DNA of 64,000 nucleotides from Tragulus kanchil (GCA_022376925.1 JAIOJX010000002.1:134550831-134614830); one strand, 5' to 3'. Numbered from the stretch's first letter, positions 45,582-56,070 are shown. The notes: generated by a model from the letters alone, not told the origin. Numbers and translations: made by a program.

Positions 45582-45890
45582 TTTTTTTGGACGGGGGGCG
45601 GGGGTCGGGTTGGGGAGGGAGGGGAGCGGGCGGGCCACTTCTATTGGTCTTTCATTTCTCTATTTTCATCCATCTTGTTCTTTGGCTCCTGTGGGCCTCC
45701 CATCGCGGTGGCGTCTGTCGTCGCAGAGCACTGGCTCTGGGCACATGCGCTCCAGGGCTCCGGCTCGGTCATTGGACACATCAGTCCAGCTGCTCTGCGG
45801 CACGTGGGATCTTCCCAGGCCAGGGCTCGAACCGGTGCCCCTTGCACTGCAAGGCGGTGTCCTTACCCACTGGACCACCAGGGGAAGCCC
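45582..45890 (-). mobile_element. CHR-like SINE, GC-rich-tail type, with target-site duplication
   Basis: Antisense with poly(T), GGCGGGCCACTTCTATTGGT tail and a head ending CCACTGGACCACCAGGGG. TGGCTAATCTT flanks it at 45571-45581 and 45891-45901. Confidence 0.94.
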
Positions 45891-45904
45891 TGGCTAATCT
45901 TATG

Positions 45905-46205
45905 TTAATATTGTGGAAGTAGATCTAGTAAGACCTTCACAGATAAGACCTGATCTGTGTATTGTTAATAACCACCTGGAAAAGTACAAAATACCTTGCC
46001 TAAACTAGCTTCTGGGGGTGCTCTTCTATCCCCCTTCTAGTTCCTTTAGCTGGAAGCTTTCTCTATCCCTTTTTCCTTCAATAAACCTTTTCCTGGACAA
46101 AGCTTTGAGTGACCCAAGCCAAGTCCTTTGATCCCATAGTGCACATCTTCTCATTTGGAGATCACGAATCTGACATTGTTCCCCATAAACTGTCACCGTC
46201 ATCTG
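45905..46205 (+). repeat. Possible LTR fragment
   Basis: A pyrimidine-rich stretch with CTTCAATAAACCTTTTCCTG (AATAAA signal) near 46078 looks like the U3/R end of an old retroviral-type LTR. No internal retroviral coding sequence follows and no paired LTR was seen, so the call is weak. Confidence 0.33.
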
Positions 46206-46348
46206 ACACAGGCTGAGGTCACTGTCTACATGTTATGATGGACGGGGCCTCTGGATGTGTTCGTTCGGGAAAAGGCATGAGCAGAGTGTGCAGGTCAGCA
46301 GAGTTCTTCAATGTGTGAGTCACCTCTTCCCAACCTCTGTGCGTGTGT

Positions 46349-46555
46349 GTACTCCCTCGTTCAGTCATGTCTGACTCTTTGCGAGCCCATGGACTGTAGC
46401 CTGCCTGACCCTCTGTCCATGGAATTTTTTTAGACGAGAGTACTGGATTGGGTTGCCATTTCCTCCTCCAGGGGATCTTTCCTACCCAGGGATTGAACCC
46501 AAGTCTCTTGCATTGGCAAGTGGATTATTTCCCACTAGTACCCCCTGGGAAGCCC
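46349..46555 (-). mobile_element. Bov-tA SINE
   Basis: Antisense: CGTTCAGTCATGTCTGACTC, ATTTCCTCCTCCAGGGGATC, CCCTGGGAAGCCC. A short GT run precedes it (46338-46350). Confidence 0.93.
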
Positions 46556-47140
46556 TCCCCTTGTCTCCAGTCTCTTCCCAATAAACCAGAGTCTCTGCAA
46601 GTCTCAGGCCTTGAGCCCGGATGTGTTTTGAAAACTGCAAGTGACTCATCGTGCAGCCAGGGCTGAGAACGAGGGGTGTAGACTCGTAGCGAATGGATGA
46701 ATCAAAAGGGGCATAGATATAAACAGAAAGGAAATAGAGAATTATGCTCTGTATAGAGATAGGGGCTCACATTTACTCACGCACATGCAGAGAGGATCTC
46801 TAGAAGAGAGACAAGAAATGGGAAAGAGTGGTTCCCCCTGGTAATGTGGTAGAGCCACGGTTCTCAACCGTATGCTTCTCTGTGATGTTCGAAGTTTAAG
46901 TCTGAAGCATGGCGAACTGTTTAAAAAAGAAACCCTCACTGCGCACCCAAGGTGACCAAGCAGGGCTGTGAGATGACTCTGAGCTCATGCAGCTTGACTG
47001 TGCTGGGGCCCGCCGCCCCCAGACGTACACACCCCACCCACCACCCGGCCACAGCTGCCTTCCTCTTGACTCAGCTGTAGAGAGTGAACTCTGAGTGAAG
47101 CGGTGACCAAAAGCCCAGTCATTCGTTTATTCATTCATTG
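46556..47140. other. Intronic sequence, nothing recognised
   Basis: No named repeat or exon supported. A TTCTCAACCG motif near 46861 may be the end of a MER5-like element. Confidence 0.45.
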
Positions 47141-47159
47141 TTAACGCACTCATTCATAT

Positions 47160-47432
47160 ATCTATTTTTAAATGTTGGCCTCTTTTATTGATTTTTTGTT
47201 AATTTATTTTCATCCGTCTTTATCTTTTGGCCTGTGTGGGCCTCCCATTGCAGTGGCCTCTCTAGTTGCAGAGCACCGGCCCTGGGTGCATGCGCTCCAG
47301 AGCCCTGGCTCATAATTGAACACACTGGTCCAGCCGCTCCGCAGTATGTGGGATCTTTCCGGGCCAAGGATCGAACCAGTACCCCTTGCACCGCAAGATG
47401 GACTTTTTAGCCACTGGACCCCCAGGGAAGCC
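47160..47432 (-). mobile_element. CHR-like SINE, AATAAA-tail type, 11-bp target-site duplication
   Basis: Antisense with GTTGGCCTCTTTTATTGATT tail, GGCTCATAATTGAACACACT body and CCACTGGACCCCCAGGGAAG head. CTCATTCATAT flanks it at 47149-47159 and 47433-47443. Confidence 0.94.
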
Positions 47433-47868
47433 CTCATTCATATTTTTATTGAGAATCAGATACGGCTCAGGTAGACCCCAAGCATGTGAATCTGGTCTCA
47501 ACTTCACAGCTATATGTGAAGTAGCTGATCTTTCCCCCATCCTGTGGTGGGGGATATTTGAGCTCAAGAGATAATAGGTAACCAAGACAAGTGTATTTGA
47601 GTCAGAAAGACCAGCTAAAACAGAACTTGTAAACTGGCAGACCTCAGATGTTTTTGGATGGTCTGCATGGAGTTTTCAAAAAATTCCATCTGACAACACT
47701 GGACTAGCGCATCCAGGGTCATTGTTGGACAAGTATCCAGGGGCTGGGCATGTGCTGTCTAGTTCATCCCAGCCCGTTTCCCTACTGTAGTACACCAGAT
47801 TGGCTTTACTCAGTCACACGGCCTAGGCTCTGTAAGGATTTAAGTACCACCCCTGCAGTGAAGTTAGG

Positions 47869-48078
47869 TGCGTGCGTGCTGTGTCACTTCAGTCGTATCT
47901 GACTCTTTGCGACTCTATGGACAGTAGCCTGCCAGGCTTCTCTGCTGCGGGATTCTCCAGCAAGAATACTGGAGTGGTTGCCAGTTCCTCTTCCAGGGGA
48001 TCTTCCTGACGCAGGGATTGAACCCAGGTCTACTGCATTGGCAGGTGGACTCTACACTGAGCCACCTGGGAAACCCAA
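47869..48078 (-). mobile_element. Bov-tA SINE with target-site duplication
   Basis: Antisense: GTCACTTCAGTCGTATCTGA, CAGCAAGAATACTGGAGTGG, GAGCCACCTGGGAAACCC. TGAAGTTAGG (47859-47868) and TGAAGTAAGG (48079-48088) flank it. Confidence 0.93.
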
Positions 48079-48404
48079 TGAAGTAAGGAAGACGAGCCAA
48101 CCATTACCTGTCCAATGGGGCACTACTTTGGTCTGGCCTTCGGTCTGCTGGTGGGGGAACTATGCTCCTTGCCTTAAATTTTCTGATGGCTGTCTTGGGA
48201 TGGGCTGTTGACAGTGATGGATGTATGGAACAGATTTGCATAGTGGAGAATGAGTAAAATAGAAAGGGACAGTCACCCAGCCTGGCTGGAGTGTGGGGCA
48301 GTGCAGGGAGAGGAAGTAAGAGTCAAGTTAGATGATCATTTTACTGTGAACGGATACCTGCTTGTGGGAGTGGAACTTCATTATTGTGGCTATTAGTGTT
48401 GTTC

Positions 48405-48830
48405 AATAAGACTTCCTACCGTGAGCATCCAAAATGGTAGCTTCTAGCCACGTGTGATTAGTAGGCACTTGAAATGGGGTTTGTGTGAATGAAAGAATGA
48501 GGTTTTATTTTTTCAAACAGTGAATTGTTCCCTTTATTTTTAAAACTATGTATGTATTTATTTATTTGACGGTGCCAGGTCTTAAATGTGGCCTGCAGCA
48601 TCCTTGATCTTCATTGTGGTATGCAGAATCTCTTCAGTTGTAGGTGACTAGTTCCTTGACCATGGATGGAACTCAGGTCCCCTGCATTGGGAGTACAGAG
48701 TCTTAGCAACTTGCCCACCAGGGAAGTCTCAAGAACTGAATTTTAAATTTCATGTGATTACATTGGCATAACCTCATGTGACCCGTGGCTACCATGTTGG
48801 ACAATGGAACTTTAGATGATAAGCAGCCAG
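48405..48830. repeat. Palindromic DNA-transposon-like MER split by a SINE
   Basis: GCTTCTAGCCACGTGTGATT and CACTTGAAATGGGG precede the SINE at 48536-48731. AGAACTGAATTTTAAATTTC, then GACCCGTGGCTACCATGTTG and GGACAATGGAAC follow. It appears to be the same family as the element at 25800. Confidence 0.55.
48536..48731 (-). mobile_element. CHR-2-type SINE, older
   Basis: Antisense: TGTATTTATTTATTTGACGG, GATCTTCATTGTGGTATGCA, CAGGTCCCCTGCATTGGGAG, CCCACCAGGGAAGTC. Confidence 0.82.
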
Positions 48831-48934
48831 TGAACGTGTTGGAGCAGGGGAATAGAATCAGGCTGAGTTTTCAGGGGAAGAACTTTCCAGGAGTGTGTCG
48901 GCGGTATGGGGTGAGGGAAGTAGGCAGAGAGAAT

Positions 48935-49115
48935 ATTGACAGTGTTTGCTTTATCTTACGCACTTACTGTGTCCACGCATGACCTCATTTAACCTCAACA
49001 GCTCTATAAAACAGCACTGTTGGTTTTTCTACTTTGGAGACTAGGAAAGCAAGACACAGCAAGGTCATTGACCTTTTAAGGTCACGGAGCTGATAATAGT
49101 GGGGCCTGGTGTCCA
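48935..49115 (-). repeat. MIR
   Basis: CGCACTTACTGTGTCCACGC, ATGACCTCATTTAACCTCAA, ACTTTGGAGACTAGGAAAGC and ACCTTTTAAGGTCACGGAGC match antisense MIR. Confidence 0.85.
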
Positions 49116-49174
49116 GTGCAGGCAGCTTAGCTGCAGAGCTTGGACTGGAAACCTCTCTAACCTGGAAGGAAGTA

Positions 49175-49340
49175 AATAAACCTGCGCTGAGAGCTTACGT
49201 TGTGCCCTAATGATGTGGATTGGTACATGCTGTTTTGTTCAGAGTTCACAGCAATCACATAACGTTAATGGCCTTATCTCCTCTGTGATTAGGCTCATAG
49301 AGATGAGACATCAAGGCAGGCTTATCAGTTTTGGGGGAAC
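49175..49340 (-). repeat. MIR
   Basis: TGAGAGCTTACGTTGTGCCC, TTCAGAGTTCACAGCAATCA and TCATAGAGATGAGACATCAA match antisense MIR with decay. Confidence 0.7.
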
Positions 49341-49554
49341 CAGTTAAGTCTTCATTGCAAAAATTCTGTGTCTGAGTTCCTGGGGACAGTTAGGGTGGCA
49401 TCGGTGGGGCGTGTACAGGAAGCTATGCTATAAAAGATGTTGTGAAGGAAGAATCAGAAAGATATAGCAACTGACTGGAGGACTGGGGTGAGGAAGGCGG
49501 GGGAGGATTTCTCTGGAACAGTGAGATGAATGACATCACACATGTATGAGCTGA

Positions 49555-49700
49555 GACTGTGGGCTTTAGAGGAAGACAGAGCTGGTTTCAAATAGAAGCG
49601 TGGCCAGCAACTAGCTGGACGCCCCTGGGCAAGTCATTCCTCTTTCCTCAGCATCGGTGTCATTAAAACACAGATCAAAACACCTTCCTCAAGGAGCAGT
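49555..49700 (+). repeat. MIR
   Basis: GTGGGCTTTAGAGGAAGACA, GCTGGTTTCAAATAGAAGCG and CCTGGGCAAGTCATTCCTCT match the sense MIR 5' half. Confidence 0.72.
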
Positions 49701-50009
49701 GATGTGGCTCAGGTGTAACCATGGATGTGGAAGTCCTTGGCCGACTCAAGTCCACGGCCATGTGAGTCATGGTGCTCAATGCTGGGGAGGCCAGGTGCTG
49801 GGTGGAGGTAGACCAGGCCTTTCTGCCTTTGATCATGGAGACAGTTCCAGAAAGGATGTGAGGAAGCACTAGTAATCTTGGGCACTGGGCAGAATTTCAT
49901 GCCTGTGAATTGGCTTTGACACGGGAGGAAAGAGGAATCCTGCACACACCCATCACAAAGCAAAATTTGCATCCTTGTGCCTCCCCCTCAGATGCCTCTT
50001 TGCAGCCAG

Positions 50010-50130
50010 AGCTTAGTGTGCATGTCTCATTTGACCTTCACAGCAACCTTCTACGAGCAGATACTGCTGTTATTCCCACTTTCAAGGAGATGGAGGCTCA
50101 GAGAGGCATGGTAATTGGGTTTGTGTCCTT
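50010..50130 (-). repeat. MIR
   Basis: CATTTGACCTTCACAGCAAC, GTTATTCCCACTTTCAAGGA and GATGGAGGCTCAGAGAGGCA match antisense MIR. Confidence 0.8.
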
Positions 50131-50160
50131 CAGCTTCTGGGTCATAAAATAGGGGCTCAG

Positions 50161-50436
50161 GGGACCTCCCTGGAGGCCCACTGGTTATGAATCCATTTTA
50201 CTATGCAGGAGACACAGGTTCAATCCCCGGTCTGGGAACTAAGATCCCACATGCAATGGGGCAACTAAGCCTGCGAGTTGTAACTACTGAGCCTGTGCTC
50301 TCAGGAGCCCGGGCATCACAACTGGAGAGTCTGTGTGCCTCAGTGACAGACCTTCATGATACGTGAAGATCCCATGTGTGACAACCAAGACCTGATACAG
50401 CCAAATAAATAAATTAAAAAACATTAAAAAAAGGGG
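50161..50436 (+). mobile_element. CHR-2-type SINE, older, full length
   Basis: GGGACCTCCCTGGAGGCCCA head, GGTTCAATCCCCGGTCTGGG B-box, GGCAACTAAGCCTGCGAGTT and ACTACTGAGCCTGTGCTCTC body, AATAAATAAATTAAAA tail. Confidence 0.9.
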
Positions 50437-50676
50437 GGGTCCAAACCATTTGATCCAGAGGCCTGGCCTGGAAGTTTTGCAGATGGTAGATTTCTCTGTT
50501 GAGAAATGGCTGTCTGGGGGCCTCCTGAGAGAGACAAGAACTGAGGAAGGGGCCGAGGGCTCTTCTGTTTCTTCTTCCAACGCAGACATCTGCAACGAGT
50601 GCGTGGGACTTTTATCTCATTCTCTGCGGGAGCCAAGTAGCAGTTCCCCACCCCCTTCTTTAAAAACATTAGTTTA

Positions 50677-51049
50677 GGGGCTTCCCCTGGTGGCGCAGTG
50701 GGTAAGGACACCGCCTTGCAGTACAAGGGGTGCCGGTTCGATACCTGGCCTGGGAGGATCCCACGTGCCGCGGAGCGGCTGGACTGATGTGTCCAATGAC
50801 CGAGCCGGAGCCCTGGAGCGCGTGCTCCCAGAGCCGGTGCTCTGCGACGACAGTGGCTGCCGTGATGGGAGGCCCACGGGAGCCAAAGAACAAAGACGGA
50901 TGAAAATAGAGAAATGAAAGACCAATAGAAGTGACCCGCCCATCCCCCTCCCTCCCCACCCCACCTTCCAAAAGATAAATAAAAAAAAAAAAAAGAAAGA
51001 AAAAGATGTCTACTGATGCCAGGCCCTTCCTTTGAAAAAAAAAAAAGGC
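50677..51049 (+). mobile_element. CHR-like SINE, GC-rich-tail type, with possible 3' transduction
   Basis: The SINE proper (50677 to about 50995) ends in an A run. A further 50 bases (GATGTCTACTGATGCCAGGC and onward) and a second A run follow, before the target-site duplication ACATTAGTTTA (50666-50676 and 51050-51060). It is inserted in the T-rich end of an older CHR-2 SINE. Confidence 0.88.
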
Positions 51050-51060
51050 ACATTAGTTTA

Positions 51061-51312
51061 TTTATTCTTGCTGCACAGACTTTGCTCTAGTTGCGGCGAG
51101 CAGGGGCAACTCTCTACTTGTGGTGCACACACTTCTCATTGCGATGGCATATCTTTTTGCAGTCCACAGGCTCTAAAGCACAGGCTCCATAATTGTGGTG
51201 CAAGGGTTAAGTTGCCCTGCAGCGTGGGGGATCTTCCCAGACCAGGACTCTAACGCTTCTTTCTTGCATTGACAGGTGGATTCTTTACCAGTGAGCCACC
51301 AGGGATGTCCAA
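51061..51312 (-). mobile_element. CHR-2-type SINE, older
   Basis: Antisense: TTTATTCTTGCTGCACAGAC, CTTCTCATTGCGATGGCATA, GGATCTTCCCAGACCAGGAC, GAGCCACCAGGGATGTCC. Confidence 0.85.
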
Positions 51313-52060
51313 CAGTTTCCCCTTTTAAGCAGGTCCTGCCTACATTCTCCCACCTGATGCTCAGACCTTTTCAGTGCTCATCTAGTCCATCTACATTTGA
51401 GTTTGAGACTGCACTGTATAGTCCTCATAAAGCATGACTACTGGTTGGATTCAGGGGGCTGTAGGCTACGGCTTCTGACCCCTGCAGCGCAAGGAGTTGT
51501 TGAATAAACAATGAAGCATCTAGGAATTCTTGATTCTTATCAGCTACCTTTTTGAAAGCAGGACCTGGTATGTGTCTCAGCAGCTCAGTGAATGTTGGCT
51601 CTTATTTAAGAAAAGCTGGTTTTGCCCTGCATTTGCCAAACAGAAATGAGGGGGTGTTTATTTGTATCATAAGAGGGTTTAGTTTGTTTCTTTCAATAGC
51701 CAACCCTACTCCTTTTCTTTGAAGTATTTTAGTTAATGGGAAGTTTGGTTTGCAAAACTTTTCAGAAACACGCTATGCAACGTAAGTACTTGGGCCGGAA
51801 GCTTGTCAAATTTCTGTTCTGTTCCCAGCTTCTCTGTGGAGCACGCTAGAGTACAGCCAAGTCCCTTGGCATACTGAGTCCCCCAAGGGGGATGTGGATG
51901 GTTGATTTTTGTGGCTAATTGGAAGGCTACCTGGAGAGACCTTGTCAGTGACTGATGTATTCCCATCCCGTCCATGTTGGTAGAATGTGGAAGGCCGGCA
52001 GCGAGCTCTAGTTACCATGAAGTTGATTCGGTTTTCCTCTGTTCGTGTGACTGACAATGT
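51313..52060. other. Intronic sequence, nothing recognised
   Basis: No named repeat or exon supported. Confidence 0.5.
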
Positions 52061-52061
52061 C

Positions 52062-52190
52062 CATTCTTTTGTTCATTCATTCACCAAACATTTATTGGTT
52101 CAGTATCAGTTTTGTACCAGAAAATGCGGTAGGCACTAGGAGGCTAGAGATGAGCTGCCCCACTTTCCTCAAAGAGAGTAAGGATGGATG
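52062..52190 (-). repeat. L2 3' end
   Basis: TTTGTTCATTCATTCACCAA, ACATTTATTGGTTCAGTATC and GGTAGGCACTAGGAGGCTAG match the antisense L2 tail. Confidence 0.82.
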
Positions 52191-52539
52191 AGATCATCAC
52201 TGATAATTTGACTATTGTGAAGAAAGGCTCTAGACAAACGTGGACAACAAGGAGGATAAACCTCTGGAAAAAATAAAAAGAGAGACAGACTCCCTAACAA
52301 TACAGAAAAGGAGAGCATGAGAAAGGACCTGGCATCGTCCCAGATGAGATGATGCAGTTGAAACACATGGAGAAGATCACTGTGGAGAATTCCAAAGGAA
52401 AAGATAAATTCCCCAAGTTAGTTTAAGAGGGAGGGAAAGGTAAAGCTGGTAAAATGTCCAAATGGGACAGGGCTGCTCGCTTGTCATTCTTAGAAGTCCT
52501 AGATATGGAAATATAAGGGGGAAGAAAAGAGGCATATCT

Positions 52540-52770
52540 ATCAGAGAGAAAAGAAAAATAGTATTATTGAGGATAATGTGATTCTCTACCTGGAAAACTC
52601 AAAGGAAGGAACTAAAATTCCACAGCAACTATCAAGAATTTAAAAAATACTTACAATAGTTACTCTGGAGGTTTATTGCTTTCCTATTTGTAAATGAGAA
52701 CTACTAGGAAAATAAAATAGAAAAGATGTCAAAATCACAGTGGCATAGAAGAAGGACCTCTCAGATAGCA
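52540..52770 (+). repeat. L1 ORF2 fragment, left part
   Basis: AGGATAATGTGATTCTCTAC, CTGGAAAACTCAAAGGAAGG and TTTGTAAATGAGAACTACTA follow sense L1 ORF2. It is interrupted by two Bov-tA SINEs and resumes at 53222. Confidence 0.75.
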
Positions 52771-52958
52771 CTAAGTGGATTTCTCAGAGGGTAAAGAATG
52801 TGCCTCCAGGTTCGATCCCCCAGGTTGAGAAGATCACCTGGAGAAGGAAATGACAGTCCACTCCAGTATTCTTGCCTGGAGAATTCCACAGGCAGAGGAG
52901 CCTGGCAAGCCTCAGTCCATGAGGTTGCAAAGAGTCAGACATGACTGAGTGACTCACA
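52771..52958 (+). mobile_element. Bov-tA SINE inserted in L1
   Basis: AAGTGGATTTCTCAGAGGGT head, CCACTCCAGTATTCTTGCCT body, AGAGTCAGACATGACTGAGT end. Confidence 0.9.
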
Positions 52959-52990
52959 CACAGAAATATGTAAAACTATAGAGAAAAATG

Positions 52991-53220
52991 CCGCTTGCCA
53001 GGTGGCACTAGTGGTCAAGAAGCCAGCTGCCAATTCAGGAGACTTAAGAGATCAGGGGTTGATCCTGAGGCCCAGAAGATCCTCTGGAGAAGGGAATGGC
53101 TACCTACACCAGCATTCTTGCCTGGAGAATCCCATGGACAGAGGGGCCTGGAGGGCTACATCCCAAGGGGTCCCAAAGAGTTGGACATGACTGAAGTGAC
53201 TTAGCGTGCATGCATGCATA
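52991..53220 (+). mobile_element. Bov-tA SINE inserted in L1
   Basis: CGCTTGCCAGGTGGCACTAG head of the ACTTAAGAGA subtype, CCTGGAGAATCCCATGGACA body, end with a GCATGCATGCAT run. Confidence 0.92.
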
Positions 53221-53221
53221 G

Positions 53222-53870
53222 AGGAAATTAAATACTTTATTGGAACACATAAAACCAAATGTTAATAAGGGAACACTCTATTCCCTATAGAAGGACTTAC
53301 TGTTATAAAAGTGTCAGTGATCAAAGTCCCACTACATTTTTTTCTGGGGGAGGGGAGTGAGGAATTGACTAAATAAAATCCCAATAAAAATTCCATCCAT
53401 ATTTTTCAAAGCTTGATAGACCGATTCTGAAGTTCACTTGGAACTCGTGGTGATTGCCAAGAAAATGCTGAAAATAAGGATAATGAGGGAGGACTTGCCC
53501 TGCCAAGATACAACATATTATAAGCTACTATAATTAAATCTCGTATTGCTTTATTATAAGATAGATCATTGGAACAGAACAGAAGGCCTGAAGACAGACC
53601 CCAGTGCATATAATCATTTAGCATATAACAAGGTTGGCATTTGAAATCAGTGGAGAGGGGGTGAATTATTCAATAAAAGACGCTGGCACAATTGATTACC
53701 TACTTGGGAAACAATGGCAAATTAAATTCCCATGTCATTTTGCGATACCAAGAAATTGCAAGTGGATGAAAGGTTTAAAGTGCAAATGATGCCATGGGAA
53801 AGTAAACAAAACAATTATAGAATGATATTGGTAGGAGTTTGGATCACATATGGGAAGGCCTTTTGAAGTA
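53222..53870 (+). repeat. L1 ORF2 fragment, right part
   Basis: Sense order of AATAAAATCCCAATAAAAAT, GGAACTCGTGGTGATTGCCA, GAGGGAGGACTTGCCCTGCC, AGACAGACCCCAGTGCATAT and CAATAAAAGACGCTGGCACA. No usable reading frame remains. Most of it recurs at 54427-55000. Confidence 0.85.
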
Positions 53871-54359
53871 TGCATTAAGTTTTCTTTGTCCAGTTTTTTC
53901 TTTTAGTGGACTGCAAGTTGTATGTAATACGTCTATTCTTATTTTTTATTCTTAATTGTTAGCACACATATGCAAGCTTATAATGTCGTAAATGTGGTTT
54001 CTCGATACCCATAAACTCTTGAGGAATGACAAGAATCTTAGCATATTGCAACTTTATAGTCTTTTTCTACCCCCATATCTTAAGTTTCCCCACCTCACCC
54101 CACTTTTCTTTTTGTTCTTTCACCACTGTTTTATGCCTCCTTCATTCATTTTGTTGTTCTTTTGTGGAATGCATACTCTATTGCTTCTTCTGTGGGAAGT
54201 AAGTTTTCCAAGTTCTGGTCTTGTGGAAATGTTTTTATTTTGTGCTTTCACTTGAATGGTAATTTGACTGTGTATGGGGTTTTAACTTCAAATTACTTTT
54301 CCTTTGTGTCCTTCTCTGTATTGATAGGCCAGAGTTCTACCTCTAACCCACATTCAACA
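53871..54359. other. Intronic sequence, AT-rich, nothing recognised
   Basis: T-rich strand bias. It could be decayed LINE 3' sequence, but I cannot support a name. Repeated at 55001-55488. Confidence 0.45.
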
Positions 54360-54360
54360 A

Positions 54361-54399
54361 AGGCTTCCCAGGTGACGTTAGTACTAAAGAACCTGCCTG
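54361..54399 (+). mobile_element. Bov SINE head cut by a duplication junction
   Basis: AGGCTTCCCAGGTGACGTTA to ACCTGCCTG, then the filler of duplication 14. Confidence 0.85.
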
Positions 54400-54426
54400 T
54401 ACATAATTTTCTTTATTGGGAAAAAG

Positions 54427-55000
54427 GGACTTACTGTTATAAAAGTGTCAGTGATCAAAGTCCCACTACATTTTTTCTGGGGAGGGTGAGGAATTGACCA
54501 AACAAAATCCCAATAAAAATTCCATCCATATTTTTCAAAGCTTGATAGACCGATTCTGAAGTTCACTTGGAACTCGTGGTGATTGCCAAGAAAATGCTGA
54601 AAATAAGGATAATGAGGGAGGACTTGCCCTGCCAAGATACAACATATTATAAGCTACTATAATTAAATCTCGTATTGCTTTATTATAAGATAGATCATTG
54701 GAACAGAACAGAAGGCCTGAAGACAGACCCCAGTGCATATAATCATTTAGCATATAACAAGGTTGGCATTTGAAATCAGTGGAGAGGGGGTGAATTATTC
54801 AATAAAAGACGCTGGCACAATTGATTACCTACTTGGGAAACAATGGCAAATTAAATTCCCATGTCATTTTGCGATACCAAGAAATTGCAAGTGGATGAAA
54901 GGTTTAAAGTGCAAATGATGCCATGGGAAAGTAAACAAAACAATTATAGAATGATATTGGTAGGAGTTTGGATCACATATGGGAAGGCCTTTTGAAGTAT
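54427..55000 (+). repeat. L1 ORF2 fragment (duplicate copy)
   Basis: Same as 53293-53870, second copy of duplication 14. Confidence 0.85.
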
Positions 55001-55489
55001 GCATTAAGTTTTCTTTGTCCAGTTTTTTCTTTTAGTGGACTGCAAGTTGTATGTAATACGTCTATTCTTATTTTTTATTCTTAATTGTTAGCACACATAT
55101 GCAAGCTTATAATGTCGTAAATGTGGTTTCTCGATACCCATAAACTCTTGAGGAATGACAAGAATCTTAGCATATTGCAACTTTATAGTCTTTTTCTACC
55201 CCCATATCTTAAGTTTCCCCACCTCACCCCACTTTTCTTTTTGTTCTTTCACCACTGTTTTATGCCTCCTTCATTCATTTTGTTGTTCTTTTGTGGAATG
55301 CATACTCTATTGCTTCTTCTGTGGGAAGTAAGTTTTCCAAGTTCTGGTCTTGTGGAAATGTTTTTATTTTGTGCTTTCACTTGAATGGTAATTTGACTGT
55401 GTATGGGGTTTTAACTTCAAATTACTTTTCCTTTGTGTCCTTCTCTGTATTGATAGGCCAGAGTTCTACCTCTAACCCACATTCAACAA

Positions 55490-55770
55490 AGGCTTCCCAG
55501 GTGACGTTAGTACTAAAGAACCTGCCTGCCAATGCAGGAGACATAAGGCATAGGTTTGATTCCTGGGTCAGGCAGACCCCTGGGGGCGGGCATGGCAACC
55601 CACTCCAGTATTCAAGGGCTTCCCGGGTAGCTCAGCTGATAGAGAATCTGCCTGCAATGTGGGAGACCTGGGTTTGATCCCTGGATTGGGGTTATTACCC
55701 ACTCTAGTATTCTTGCCTGGAGAATTCCATGACTTGTCCATGGCCTCACAAAGAGGCAGACAAGACTGTC
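55490..55770 (+). mobile_element. Dimeric Bov SINE (Bov-A2-like)
   Basis: The truncated first unit ends at CCCACTCCAGTATTC, joined to a second unit starting GGGCTTCCCGGGTAGCTCAG at about 55617. The second unit has an internal deletion after GGATTGGGG. Confidence 0.9.
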
Positions 55771-55776
55771 TTTCAT

Positions 55777-55800
55777 CTCCCTCCCTCCCTCCCCACCACC
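55777..55800. repeat. (CCCT)n low-complexity run
   Basis: CTCCCTCCCTCCCTCCCC just after the Bov dimer. Confidence 0.75.
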
Positions 55801-55859
55801 CCTCTCTATGTACCTGGCTCCATTGTATTCTGTTTTTTTAATTTAAAGAAAATGATTGC

Positions 55860-56070
55860 CATGATCAGTTTAAATTTTTTAAAGATTTATTTTTTGATGT
55901 GGATCATTTTAAAAGTCTTTATTGAATTTGTTACAATATTGCTTCTGCCTTATGGTTTGGTCTTTTGGCTTTGAGGTATGTGGGATCTCAGCAACTCAAC
56001 CAGAGACTGAACCCACTGAATCCATATATTGGGAGACAAAGTCAACCAATGGAAATCCCTCCATGGGGAT
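55860..56070 (-). repeat. CHR-type SINE, decayed
   Basis: AAAGATTTATTTTTTGATGT, TTTGGCTTTGAGGTATGTGG, GATCTCAGCAACTCAACC and a GACTGAACCCAC remnant suggest an old antisense CHR SINE. Confidence 0.4.

Larger units (their letters stand above)
43408..45655. repeat. Tandem duplication 13: copies 43408-about 44525 and 44533-45655
   Basis: Offset about 1125, overlapping the second copy of duplication 12 by 340 bases, so that 340-base part occurs three times (42248, 43408, 44533). The end of copy 1 runs into a CHR SINE with many homopolymer deletions, then loses similarity. Confidence 0.95.
53293..55528. repeat. Tandem duplication 14: copies 53293-54399 and 54427-55528
   Basis: Offset 1129-1134 with 27 bases of filler (54400-54426). 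Copy 1 stops in the tRNA-like head of a Bov-tA that is complete in copy 2. The first 90 bases of copy 2 are slightly degraded. Confidence 0.96.

Noticed and set aside
50424..51053. 209-codon open frame on the minus strand
   Set aside because: It runs antisense through a CHR-like SINE and its poly(A) region. Its residues are the standard translation of that SINE seen at many loci here.
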